Of a stretch of DNA of 55,154 bases, positions 7,936 through 16,379 are shown in pieces. The notes below the pieces were generated by a model. The model was not told the origin of the DNA and searched no databases. It saw nothing but the letters and a program-made list of their open reading frames with translations. The DNA is taken from positions 1 through 55,154 of the forward strand of contig UQDU01000010.1 of the NCBI GenBank assembly GCA_900539915.1, read 5' to 3'. Within the stretch, counting starts at the first letter, position 1, and each line of letters starts with the position of its first letter. This DNA is from an uncultured Bacteroidales bacterium (lineage in GTDB: Bacteria; Bacteroidota; Bacteroidia; Bacteroidales; Muribaculaceae). The translations under genes and the position numbers were made by a program.

Positions 7936-10494
7936 TTAGCCGCATTTTGAGGTGCCGCACGAGGTGCATATCAGGCATCCTTCCTGATATACGAGGGTCT
8001 CGTTGCCGCAGTGGGGGCATTTCTGTCCGGATGCCTTGGTGCCGTCGGGCAGATAGCGTTTGAGGGCGCGTTCCACTCCCATCTTCCATGTGTTGATGCT
8101 CTGGGAATTCAGCTCGAGACCTCCGACGAGTTTGAGCACCTGGTCGATGGGCATGCCGTAGCGGAGCACTCCCGAGATGAGCTTGGCGTAGTTCCAGTAC
8201 TCGGGGTTGAACTTGTCGCTAAGGCCTTCGATGGTGGTCTTGTAGCCTCGTTTGTTGATAAACTGGAAGTCGTAGCGCTTGACACCGTTTTCGTCCACGG
8301 CGCGTATGATTTTGCCTCGTGTGACCGATTTGGGGCAGAATATGCCGTCTTCGTCATCGGCCAGACCGGTGAAGATTTCATAGGGCTTTCCGTCCATGAG
8401 ACCTACGAAGGCGATCCATTTCTCTTTGTTGTTCTGGAAGCGGACCACGTCGGCCTCGAGTTCGGCCGGACGCTTGTGGGCGTGGGGCACGAGGGTCTGG
8501 GCCTGTGGCTCGGGCTTCTTTTCCATGGCCACGAGCACGCCTGAGCGGCATCCGTCGCGATAGACTGTACAGCCCTTGCAGCCGCATTTCCATGCCTCAA
8601 GATAGAGGTTGGCCACGAGTTCTTCCGACACATCGGCCGGGAGGTTGATGGTGACGGAGATGGAGTGGTCGACCCACTTCTGCACACGTCCCTGCATCCT
8701 GACCTTCTCGAGCCAGTCCACATCGTTGGCTGTGGCCTTGTAGTAGGGCGACTGCTTGACGAGGTTGTCGATTTCCTCCTGTGTGTAGTCCTGCTTGACT
8801 TCTATGCCGTTGATGCGCATCCAGTCAACGAATTTCGGATGGTACACGATGTATTCCTCAAATGCGTCGCCTGTTTCGTCGGTATAGTCCACACGGGCAT
8901 TGACATCGCTGGGGTTGACTTTGCGACGGCGTTTGTAGACGGGCATGAACACCGGCTCGATGCCGGAGGTGGTGCGGGTCATCAGGCTGACGGTGCCGGT
9001 GGGGGCTATGGTCAGACAGGCTATGTTGCGGCGGCCGTGCTGCATCATGCGGTCATAGATGGACGGGTCGGCCTCGCGTATGCGGTTGATAAACGGATTG
9101 GCTGCTTCGCGGCCGGCATCGTATATCTCAAAGGCTCCGCGCTCGGCTGCAAGGTCGACTGACGAGCTGTAGGCCGCGAGAGTCAGGGTGCGGTGCACTG
9201 ATTCGGAGAACGATGTGGCATCTTCGGTGCCGTAACGCAGCCCCATGGCGGCGAGCATGTCGCCCTCGCCGGTGGTGCCTACGCCTGTGCGTCGGCCTTT
9301 GAGGGTCTTGGTGCGTATCTTCTGCCATAGATGTTTTTCGGTCTGCTTGACCTCCTCGGTCTCGGGGTCGGTCTCTATCTTGGCGAGGATGGCATCGATT
9401 TTCTCCATCTCCAGGTCGATGATGTCGTCCATGATGCGCTGCGCCTTGCCCACGTGCTGCTTGAAAAGGTCAAAATTAAACTCGGCCTGGGCGGTGAAAG
9501 GATTCTTGACGTAGCTGTAGAGATTGATGGCGAGCAGACGGCAGCTGTCATAGGGGCAGAGGGGTATCTCGCCGCACGGATTGGTGGATATGGTGCGGAA
9601 GCCGAGGTCGGCGTAGCAGTCGGGTACTGATTCGCGCGTTATGGTGTCCCAAAAGAGCACACCGGGCTCTGCGCTCTGCCATGCGTTGTGGATTATCTTT
9701 TCCCAGAGGCGGCGTGCGTCTATCTCTTTGATCATCTTGGGGTCGTCGGAATCTACGGGAAACTGCTGCACGTATTTGCCGCCGTCCATGGCCGCCTGCA
9801 TGAATTTGTCGTCGATGCGCACCGATACGTTGGCTCCGGTGATTTTGCCGGTCTCCATCTTGGCGTCGATGAAGTCCTCGCTTTCGGGGTGCTTGATTGA
9901 CACTGAGAGCATCAGTGCTCCGCGGCGTCCGTCCTGTGCTACCTCGCGTGTGGAGTTGCTGTAACGCTCCATAAAGGGCACTATGCCTGTAGATGTCAGT
10001 GCCGAGTTCTTGACGGCGGTGCCTTTGGGACGGATGTGGCTCAGGTCATGGCCCACGCCGCCGCGCCGCTTCATCAGCTGCACCTGCTCCTCGTCTATCT
10101 TGATGATGCCGCCGTAGCTGTCGGGGGTGCCGTCAAGGCCTATCACGAAGCAGTTGCTCAGCGATCCTACCTGAAATGTGTTGCCTATGCCGCTCATAGG
10201 GCTGCCCTGCGGCACTATGTAGCGGAAATTGTCAAGCAGACCATACACTTCTTCTTCGCTCATCGGATTGGGATAGTTGCGCTCGATGCGGGCTATCTCC
10301 GATGCGATGCGGTGGTGCATGTCCGATGGGTCTTTTTCATACAGGTTGCCGGCACTGTCTTTCAGGGCGTATTTGTTGACCCACACTGTAGCTGCGAGGT
10401 CATCGTCCTTAAAGTACTCCTTTGATGCTTCAAGAGCCTCGTCATATGTGTAGGTCTTGCGTTGCTGTGGTGTCTCCATCTGGTAAGTTTTCAA
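7936..10494 (-). CDS. nrdJ: Adenosylcobalamin-dependent (class II) ribonucleotide reductase
   Basis: Reduces ribonucleotides to deoxyribonucleotides using a thiyl radical made from adenosylcobalamin. The 852-residue protein shows the active-site strand NPCGEIPL with the radical cysteine C307 and E309, and the first redox cysteine C115 in SNCFVIG. The C-terminus is a Cys-rich zinc-ribbon-like tail (CPHCG, CLICTSCGTSKCG). The first Met is used here; an in-frame Met five residues in (10479) is also possible. No B12 riboswitch is evident upstream. The same contig encodes the class III enzyme nrdD-nrdG. Confidence 0.95.
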   Translation of the reverse strand: MKTYQMETPQQRKTYTYDEALEASKEYFKDDDLAATVWVNKYALKDSAGNLYEKDPSDMHHRIASEIARIERNYPNPMSEEEVYGLLDNFRYIVPQGSPMSGIGNTFQVGSLSNCFVIGLDGTPDSYGGIIKIDEEQVQLMKRRGGVGHDLSHIRPKGTAVKNSALTSTGIVPFMERYSNSTREVAQDGRRGALMLSVSIKHPESEDFIDAKMETGKITGANVSVRIDDKFMQAAMDGGKYVQQFPVDSDDPKMIKEIDARRLWEKIIHNAWQSAEPGVLFWDTITRESVPDCYADLGFRTISTNPCGEIPLCPYDSCRLLAINLYSYVKNPFTAQAEFNFDLFKQHVGKAQRIMDDIIDLEMEKIDAILAKIETDPETEEVKQTEKHLWQKIRTKTLKGRRTGVGTTGEGDMLAAMGLRYGTEDATSFSESVHRTLTLAAYSSSVDLAAERGAFEIYDAGREAANPFINRIREADPSIYDRMMQHGRRNIACLTIAPTGTVSLMTRTTSGIEPVFMPVYKRRRKVNPSDVNARVDYTDETGDAFEEYIVYHPKFVDWMRINGIEVKQDYTQEEIDNLVKQSPYYKATANDVDWLEKVRMQGRVQKWVDHSISVTINLPADVSEELVANLYLEAWKCGCKGCTVYRDGCRSGVLVAMEKKPEPQAQTLVPHAHKRPAELEADVVRFQNNKEKWIAFVGLMDGKPYEIFTGLADDEDGIFCPKSVTRGKIIRAVDENGVKRYDFQFINKRGYKTTIEGLSDKFNPEYWNYAKLISGVLRYGMPIDQVLKLVGGLELNSQSINTWKMGVERALKRYLPDGTKASGQKCPHCGNETLVYQEGCLICTSCGTSKCG

Positions 10495-10501
10495 GTAAGG
10501 A

Positions 10502-10530
10502 AAAAGGTAAAAGTTTTCTGAAAGTGCAAA
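10502..10530 (-). promoter_or_regulatory. Candidate nrdJ promoter
   Basis: On the minus strand: TTTG (complement of 10527-10530), 17 nt, then TACCTTTT (complement of 10502-10509, one mismatch to TAnnTTTG). It would give a leader of only a few bases before the annotated ATG, or about 19 nt before the second Met at 10479. Confidence 0.35.
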
Positions 10531-10610
10531 TTTTCAAATTATTTCCTTATCCTCAAAATTTCCAAAAAGAAAACCGCCGGCGATGTTAATAACTTCCTGC
10601 CTCCCCTCCA

Positions 10611-10736
10611 TCATCCACCCCTCTGACTTTTGATCAGACCTTCGGCGCGTAGCAGAGCCTGATTATAGCCGGTAGGGGACGGCGAGCACCCTGTCAGCAG
10701 CAGTCCGAGGACTATGATGGAGATTATGATGCGCAT
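10611..10736 (-). CDS. Short lipoprotein, possibly the truncated start of a larger one
   Basis: A 41-residue reading frame starting MRIIISIIVLGLLLTGCSPS has a clear lipoprotein signal with lipobox LLTGC. The following NQALLRAEGLIKS resembles the start of TPR-type Bacteroidales lipoproteins (general pattern, inference), but the frame stops a few codons later. It may be a decayed remnant or a genuine mini-lipoprotein. A longer upstream Met exists at 10796 but would place the signal peptide internally. It lies upstream of nrdJ on the same strand. Confidence 0.4.
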   Translation of the reverse strand: MRIIISIIVLGLLLTGCSPSPTGYNQALLRAEGLIKSQRGG

Positions 10737-10879
10737 GTGTCGGGGGGAGATGTGACAGATCGGTAGGGGTGTGATGCCGTGAGCGATATGCTCCATGACA
10801 TTAATTTAACGTTGACGTGGCCGTTTTTATTGCCGTTTGACGGCTTGTAGAGGGTGAAGATGAGGGCACAGCGAAATTA

Positions 10880-10911
10880 TTTGGAGGTGTAGGGGATAAG
10901 TGTTATCTTCG
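10880..10911 (+). promoter_or_regulatory. Promoter for the 11010-12306 gene pair
   Basis: TTTG (10880-10883), 20 nt, TATCTTCG (10904-10911; one mismatch to TAnnTTTG). It predicts a leader of about 90 nt that contains the GTTAAC pair at 10928-10946. Confidence 0.55.
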
Positions 10912-10927
10912 CAGTGGGTTTAACAGC

Positions 10928-10946
10928 GTTAACATAACGTGTTAAC
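10928..10946. repeat. Pair of GTTAAC palindromes in the leader
   Basis: GTTAAC occurs at 10928-10933 and 10941-10946, separated by 7 nt, just downstream of the predicted start of transcription. The spacing would suit a dimeric repressor site; that role is inference only. Confidence 0.3.
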
Positions 10947-11009
10947 AAAATCGGATATGTCGGTGTTATTACAGCGAATAAATATCCCCTCAGAGACAAT
11001 CATGATACT

Positions 11010-11246
11010 ATGGACGAACTGACTGATATTTTCAACGAGATACTGCGACAGGCCGGAAGCGTAGATATCGCCGAGGCCGAGTTCAAGCGACAGATCAACG
11101 AGGATGCAGCCCTCAAGGAGAGATACCGCGAATGGTGCCGCGAGGTCGGCAGCAGCGAGAAGCGCGGTTTTTTGGACTATTGCGACGAATACCTTGACTC
11201 GCAGGATGACATCTGGCAGACCCTCAATGACTATGACAATGAATGA
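11010..11246 (+). CDS. Small acidic hypothetical protein upstream of agmatine deiminase
   Basis: A 78-residue, strongly acidic, probably all-helical soluble protein with two cysteines. It has no signal peptide and no recognisable domain. Its last codons overlap the start region of the agmatine deiminase gene in another frame, so the two are very likely translated from one mRNA. A good promoter lies upstream (10880-10911). Function unknown; the coupling hints at a role next to the deiminase but proves nothing. Confidence 0.7.
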   Translation: MDELTDIFNEILRQAGSVDIAEAEFKRQINEDAALKERYREWCREVGSSEKRGFLDYCDEYLDSQDDIWQTLNDYDNE

Positions 11247-12306
11247 AGCCACGCCCGGCAATCATGCGCGCCGTCTCCCGGCCGAATGGGAGGACTCGGA
11301 GGCGGTTATGATAGCATGGCCCCATGCTGATACCGACTGGGCCTATATGCTTGCGGAGGTTACGGAAACATATGTGGAGATAGCCCGGAGCATCATAGCC
11401 AGCGGCGTGACTCTTGTGGTCGTTGCCCCCGATGTCTCGCTCCCCAAGCGTTATCTTGACAAGTACGACAGGCCGCATCGTCCCATAATATATTGTGAGA
11501 TTCCGACCAACGATACGTGGGCACGGGATTTCGGACCGATCACGGTAGAGGTGGACGGAGTCGGGAAACTTCCTCTGGATTTTACATTCAACGGCTGGGG
11601 CATGAAATTTGCCGCTGACAAGGATAATCTGATTACATCAGCAGCCGCTGATATGGGCATCTTCAGCAACCGTCCCGAGTGCCGCCGTATGGTGGTGCTT
11701 GAAGGTGGTTCGATAGAAAGTGACGGCAAGGGCACCATTATGACCACTTCGGAGTGTCTGCTGTCGCCTAACCGCAATCCATGGATGACCAAAGAGAATC
11801 TCGAGCGGTATTTGCTGGATGCTTTTGGCGCGGACAGGATGCTCTGGATTGACCATGGCTATCTTGCCGGAGACGATACCGACAGCCATATAGATACGCT
11901 GGCTCGCCTGGCGCCCGACGATACCATAGTCTATGTCGCTGCCCCGGATGATGAGGCCGATGAACACTACGAGGCTTTGAAGCGTATGGAAGAGCAGCTC
12001 AAGACGCTGCGCACTGCCGATGGTATGCCTTATAACCTTGTCGGGCTCCCTATGGCTGATGCGCGGTATGATGAGGATGGCGACAGATTGCCGGCCACAT
12101 ATGCCAACTATCTCGTGGTCAACGACACGATACTCATGCCGTCGTACCGCTCACCTCGCAAAGACCTGCTGGCGGCACAGATGATGCAGGTGGCTTATCC
12201 CGGACATAAGGTGGTGCAGATTGACTGCTCGCCGCTTATCAAGCAGCACGGATCCCTCCACTGTGTCACTATGCAGCTGCCTCGCGGCACGCTGGCCGTC
12301 ATTTGA
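11239..12306 (+). CDS. aguA: Agmatine deiminase
   Basis: Hydrolyses agmatine to N-carbamoylputrescine and ammonia, a step of putrescine synthesis. The guanidino-modifying enzyme fold is shown by DTWARDFGP, by the DSHIDTLARL histidine motif and by the catalytic cysteine in GSLHCVTMQLP near the C-terminus. Three in-frame ATGs (11227, 11233, 11239) overlap the end of the upstream gene. 11239 is chosen because RLPAEWE then sits near residue 11, as usual in the family, giving 355 residues. The usual partner N-carbamoylputrescine amidohydrolase (aguB) is not adjacent. Confidence 0.92.
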   Translation: MNEATPGNHARRLPAEWEDSEAVMIAWPHADTDWAYMLAEVTETYVEIARSIIASGVTLVVVAPDVSLPKRYLDKYDRPHRPIIYCEIPTNDTWARDFGPITVEVDGVGKLPLDFTFNGWGMKFAADKDNLITSAAADMGIFSNRPECRRMVVLEGGSIESDGKGTIMTTSECLLSPNRNPWMTKENLERYLLDAFGADRMLWIDHGYLAGDDTDSHIDTLARLAPDDTIVYVAAPDDEADEHYEALKRMEEQLKTLRTADGMPYNLVGLPMADARYDEDGDRLPATYANYLVVNDTILMPSYRSPRKDLLAAQMMQVAYPGHKVVQIDCSPLIKQHGSLHCVTMQLPRGTLAVI

Positions 12307-12334
12307 CCGACAATAACAACCATCTGATTTCAAC

Positions 12335-13276
12335 ATGGAAAAAGATTCGAAAATATACGTGGCCGGACATCGCGGCATGGTAGGCTCGGCGATAGTGCGC
12401 GAGCTTCAGCGTCAGGGCTATCACAATATAATCACCCGTACACACAGCGAGCTTGACCTTATAAACCAGCAGGCAGTCAATGATTTCTTTGCTGCCGAGA
12501 AGCCTGAATATGTATTTTTGGCAGCGGCAAAGGTCGGTGGCATCCAGGCAAACGCCTCGGCTCTGGCCGACTTCATGTATGACAACATGATGCTGGAGAT
12601 GAATGTCATCCATGCGGCTTGGCGTAACGGTGTGAAGAAGCTGGAGTTTCTCGGCTCGTCGTGCATATATCCACGCATGGCTCCCCAGCCCATGCCGGAG
12701 TCGTGTCTGCTGACATCTGAACTTGAAAAGACCAATGAGGCTTATGCTCTGGCCAAGATTTCAGGCTTGAAATATTGCGAATTTCTCAACCGTCAGTATG
12801 GCACTGATTATATTTCGGTGATGCCTACCAACCTCTATGGACCTAATGACAATTACCATCCGACACACTCACATGTGCTGCCGGCTCTTATCCGTCGTTT
12901 CCATGAGGCCAAGGAGCAGCAGCTGCCGGAAGTGGTGTGCTGGGGCGACGGCTCGCCGCTGCGCGAGTTTCTGTATGTGGATGACCTCGCAAACCTGTGC
13001 GTGTTCCTTATGAACAACTATTCAGGCAACGAGACAGTCAATGCCGGTTCCGGCAAGGAGTTGACCATCAAGGAACTTGCCGAACTGGTGGCTGCGACTG
13101 TCGGCTACCAGGGCCGCATAGTCTGGGATGCTTCCAAGCCTAATGGCACTCCGCGCAAGCTCCTCGACGTAAGCAAGGCTACGGCACTCGGCTGGACCTA
13201 CACCACCGAACTCCCCGAAGGCATCCGCCTCGCCTATGCCGACTTCCTCAACAACCCCGTCCGTGCCGAACGCTGA
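12335..13276 (+). CDS. fcl: GDP-L-fucose synthase
   Basis: Converts GDP-4-keto-6-deoxymannose to GDP-L-fucose with NADPH, supplying fucose for surface glycans. The 313-residue SDR protein has the nucleotide-binding motif GHRGMVGSAI near the N-terminus, the active-site YALAK (in NEAYALAKISG) and the family segment GSSCIYPR. It follows agmatine deiminase after 28 nt on the same strand and may be cotranscribed. The partner GDP-mannose dehydratase (gmd) is not in this window. Confidence 0.95.
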   Translation: MEKDSKIYVAGHRGMVGSAIVRELQRQGYHNIITRTHSELDLINQQAVNDFFAAEKPEYVFLAAAKVGGIQANASALADFMYDNMMLEMNVIHAAWRNGVKKLEFLGSSCIYPRMAPQPMPESCLLTSELEKTNEAYALAKISGLKYCEFLNRQYGTDYISVMPTNLYGPNDNYHPTHSHVLPALIRRFHEAKEQQLPEVVCWGDGSPLREFLYVDDLANLCVFLMNNYSGNETVNAGSGKELTIKELAELVAATVGYQGRIVWDASKPNGTPRKLLDVSKATALGWTYTTELPEGIRLAYADFLNNPVRAER

Positions 13277-13295
13277 CGCGCCCCAAAACAGTAGC

Positions 13296-13480
13296 GGCAT
13301 GCCACAATGCTGTTTAATTAAGCAAGCGTAAATGCTCGAATGGCGTTCCTATGTAGTAGGGACATGCCATGGCATGTCGCCTAAAGTCATGCTAATGAGA
13401 GTGTTGCGTCAGCAGACATGCCATGGCATGTCCCTACTACGGTGAGTACATTCCTTAAGTGAACAGCATTGCGGCATGCC
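13296..13480. repeat. Palindromic intergenic element, copy 1 (module M1)
   Basis: A 185-bp nested palindrome. The outer 27-bp arms (13296-13322 and 13454-13480) pair at 24 of 27 positions. Inside, perfect 26-bp arms (13353-13378 and 13415-13440) enclose a 36-nt spacer. Each inner arm contains the 18-bp self-complementary core GACATGCCATGGCATGTC. It has no coding capacity. Related copies are at 24521-24680, 28711-28835 and, inverted, 34110-34252. The layout resembles a MITE or a REP/BIME element. It lies between the convergent fcl and HTH genes. Confidence 0.85.
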
Positions 13481-13607
13481 ATGACATGTCACTAGATGCG
13501 ATGACAATCAGCCTGATGCAGTTCGCTTAATATTGGGATATTATATGCGTTGGAGATGTCATGCCTCTTGGATGCATCAGGCGTATTGAACATAGATTGT
13601 GCATACC

Positions 13608-13820
13608 GGAGTCTACGTAGGAGACTGATTTGTTAGGCAGGGGTCACACGAACCGTAAGTTTGGCTGACTACTGTATCAGTATAAGCCCCCCTATGACCG
13701 CCTCCAGCGTAGGCACACAAATATCCGTGACGGTACATATCAAATGCACCATCACGGATAAACGAAATGGCGAGGACTCCACACTACCAGGGTCAGGCAT
13801 ATGTGCCTCCTTGGGAGGCA
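13608..13820. repeat. Multi-hairpin intergenic module M2, degenerate copy
   Basis: Shares order and sequence with the fuller copy at 28885-29127: a short hairpin (AGTCTACGTAGGAGACT), a GGTCACACGAACCGTAAG stem region, a CGCCTCC stem, an ATATCCGTGACGGT arm and a terminal GCCTCC/GGAGGC hairpin. One hairpin (the CCAGGGTCA stem) has lost its second arm. The remaining bases up to the HTH gene show nothing further. Confidence 0.7.
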
Positions 13821-13918
13821 TCAACCCCCGGTATTCCCCGATGGAGACGCTGCTTTATTAGAATACATTAAAAACATTAGAGAAACAAGGACGGTCATAA
13901 GATAGATTGAAATACCTC

Positions 13919-14614
13919 TCAGTGCATCATGGGAAACCGTCCATCGGGGTCGGGAATGAACGATTGATAGGAGTTGTCGCTGTAATATACGATGATGCTG
14001 ACTACGTGTTTCCCTTCGGGGTGGATGGGCGCAGAGTGTCCTGACTCTGGTATGTCTTCCTGATGAAATGTGATTGTGCGGTCTGATTCCTTGGCCTCGA
14101 TGCGTTCGGCGGTCGATGTATTTCGGGCTGTCTCCAGTGGGCCGGTAAGGTCAGGGCGGTTGGCCGATTCCGATGCCGGATATGAAGTGCCGTTGTCATG
14201 CATCGGTTCATTGTCAAGCATGAAGTCAAGCGGCAGTGAAATATTGCCGTCAATGCTCTCTTTGCTTAAGTCGCTGAGATTTTGATTTTCGCTGTCATCT
14301 GATGAGGCGGACGCAAAAACTGTATTCTCACGAATCTGGTTATCGGACGATGACGGGGCAGTGCCCGCAGGGTTGGGATCCGGCCGCTCACTGTCATCTG
14401 CGACCATGCTTCCTTCGCCAAACATCAGCCACATGATGGATAGCTGCGGATACGCTTCGTGTATCTTGGCAATTATTTCATCGCGCACTGTCTTGTTCCG
14501 TCCGTTAAGGAGCTGGGACAAAGTAGGGCGTGGGATACCACAATTGTCGGCAAACTGGGTGACAGGGATGCCGAGATAATCAAGAAATAGCTTGAGGCGA
14601 CCTACTATATCCAT
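13919..14614 (-). CDS. Helix-turn-helix (XRE-like) transcriptional regulator
   Basis: The start at 14614 (MDIVGRLKLFLDYLGIP) is chosen because the HTH begins there and a consensus promoter lies just upstream; a longer form from 14671 is unlikely. Residues 1-65 form an XRE-type HTH (VTQFADNCGIPRPTLSQLL) as in phage-repressor-like Bacteroidales regulators. The remaining 165 residues are acidic, Ser/Asn/Pro-rich and probably disordered, ending in a short ordered segment (VVSIIVYYSDNSYQSFIPD). 231 residues; targets unknown. Several TTACAA sites around its own promoter suggest autoregulation. Confidence 0.75.
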   Translation of the reverse strand: MDIVGRLKLFLDYLGIPVTQFADNCGIPRPTLSQLLNGRNKTVRDEIIAKIHEAYPQLSIMWLMFGEGSMVADDSERPDPNPAGTAPSSSDNQIRENTVFASASSDDSENQNLSDLSKESIDGNISLPLDFMLDNEPMHDNGTSYPASESANRPDLTGPLETARNTSTAERIEAKESDRTITFHQEDIPESGHSAPIHPEGKHVVSIIVYYSDNSYQSFIPDPDGRFPMMH

Positions 14615-14648
14615 AAAAGTTACAATTACAAATTCAAATAATGATGTG

Positions 14649-14680
14649 CAAATGTAATTATAATGCTTCAAAAATGCAAA
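14649..14680 (-). promoter_or_regulatory. Promoter of the HTH regulator gene
   Basis: On the minus strand: TTTG (complement of 14677-14680), 20 nt, TACATTTG (complement of 14649-14656), a full match to the Bacteroidetes consensus. TTACAA occurs at 14620 and 14626 (leader) and at 14703, 14744 and 14761 (upstream), which could be operator sites. Confidence 0.75.
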
Positions 14681-15462
14681 TTTGATTTTGAATTAAGTGA
14701 GATTACAAATGCAGTCTGTTAATTTGCAAACACAAATCAAAACTTACAAGATAGGAGCGTTTACAAACGTATCCCACAATCACATATGTAGATATGCTGA
14801 GATATGGCCTGTATAGTAGAAATTTATTTCCATTGCGGGTCATATCCAATAGGGTAGTGGTATGCAGTAAAACTCTAAATATAGTATATAATACTTTGAT
14901 TATTTGCTGTTTAGCTTATGTATATGAAGTATAAGGCGGCATTTGTAGGGCGTTTTGGTCAGGATTGCGCATATTTTGATAGGAATACTTTAATAAAAAT
15001 ATGTAATTATCTGATAATTAGCGAATAAATTAGATAGTTAAAACATGTAAAAATGCGGATTGGCGACAATAAAGCGATAGCATAGTGCACATATGCAAAC
15101 GTAATCACGGAATAAATATCCAAGGTTACAGATGTAGATTGTGCATGTGTGGCAGGGCTGTAATACGCATAATCCCCTTATTTACGAATGCAAATAAGGA
15201 TAGCGTGCTGTTAAGGTTAACACCCTTGAATTAAGGAGTGGGAATCCAAACAATGAACGTCTGATGCGTTTCGGAATGTAAAGATGCCGTTATTTTACGG
15301 ATAAACTCGGTTTATGTTTGTAAATCAAATTTGGAAATATACATCAGCAATTGATATGATACAGACACATTAAAATCTCGGTTGCGGTATGATTTTGCCT
15401 ATTTTAGGCTTATTGGAGCTTTGTTTTTTATCTGGAGCAAACTATATTTCCAAATAAGTTGT
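14681..15462. other. AT-rich intergenic region without genes
   Basis: About 0.8 kb of markedly AT-rich DNA between the HTH gene (minus) and the acidic protein gene (plus). I see no supportable reading frame or known RNA. The clearest structure is a perfect 8-bp inverted repeat, CCTTATTT/AAATAAGG (15176-15183 and 15192-15199), with an 8-nt loop. Confidence 0.6.
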
Positions 15463-15470
15463 TAAATTTG
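15463..15470 (+). promoter_or_regulatory. -7 element upstream of the acidic protein gene
   Basis: TAAATTTG matches the Bacteroidetes -7 consensus exactly, about 47 nt before the ATG at 15517. No clear TTTG at the right -33 spacing, so the call is moderate. Confidence 0.5.
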
Positions 15471-15516
15471 CGCATTATATATTCATATCATCACACATAC
15501 CACGTAAACAACAACT

Positions 15517-16368
15517 ATGGCAGAAACGGACAATACGATGTCAGCCACCGAGCTTTTTGACCTGTCTCTGGAGATTGAGGGTCTGTTAGCATTGGCAGTT
15601 CGCCGAGAGGATATGGTTCCTTCGGAGGTGTTTCAACTTCTCAGTGACAAGACTGTAAGGTTTGCAGAGGGCATACAGGCTCTCGTGTCCCATGCAGGGT
15701 GTCCTGTTGTGACATCGGCATCGTCACGTGCTGCTCAAGAGCGTGAGTTTGTGGCATCGTTGCCGAGCCTCCCGGGTCTGTTTGACAGTGAGGCGGCTCC
15801 CGAGGAATCTGCACCCTGTGACGAGGACAACGCCCCTGTATCAATGGTCGCAGAGGATGAGGCCGGCTATGAGGCGAGTGATGATACAGACGCTGCGACT
15901 CCTGTGGAGACTTCCATGAATACCCCTATGGATACCACCATGGAAACTCCTGTTGATGCCTCTGTAGAGACTCCTGTAGCTACAAAAGACGAAGATACGC
16001 AAGCTTCAGAGGCTGAATCACCTGCCCACGAGGTAGATTCAGGGGTGCAGACCGTTGATGCGGAAGTCTCGTTATTTGCTGAAGTTCCTGAGGCTCCTGT
16101 CAAAGCTGTAGAGACCGCCCGTCCCCGACATGCAGTGCATGAGCCGGGAGAACTGAGGCGTATGTTTACGGTCAATGACAAATTCCGTTTCCGCAGGGAG
16201 CTGTTTGGCAATAGCGATACCGAGTTTACCGATACTCTCAACCTCGTAGAGGCCATGCGTAACTACAACGAGGCCGAGGATTATTTCTACAATGACCTTG
16301 CGTGGGATGCCGAGGCATCGGAGGTGCAGGAATTTATGGCTGTAGTCAACCGTTATTTCAATAAGTGA
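15517..16368 (+). CDS. Acidic protein with Thr/Pro/Val-rich repeat linker
   Basis: A 283-residue cytoplasmic protein with no signal peptide. An N-terminal helical part (about 1-75) and a C-terminal part (about 205-283; MFTVNDKFRFRRELFGNS, then NRYFNK at the end) look ordered. They are joined by a very acidic linker with degenerate ETPVD/ETSMNTPMD-type repeats (about 125-165). The C-terminal block looks like a conserved Bacteroidales domain of unknown function (inference). Its stop sits just before the rsmI start, so the genes are probably coupled. Confidence 0.7.
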   Translation: MAETDNTMSATELFDLSLEIEGLLALAVRREDMVPSEVFQLLSDKTVRFAEGIQALVSHAGCPVVTSASSRAAQEREFVASLPSLPGLFDSEAAPEESAPCDEDNAPVSMVAEDEAGYEASDDTDAATPVETSMNTPMDTTMETPVDASVETPVATKDEDTQASEAESPAHEVDSGVQTVDAEVSLFAEVPEAPVKAVETARPRHAVHEPGELRRMFTVNDKFRFRRELFGNSDTEFTDTLNLVEAMRNYNEAEDYFYNDLAWDAEASEVQEFMAVVNRYFNK

Positions 16369-16379
16369 CCCCTTACCCT

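Noticed and set aside
10495..10900. Cobalamin riboswitch before nrdJ
   Set aside because: No B12-box-like sequence or suitable fold was seen; only a candidate promoter and a short lipoprotein frame.
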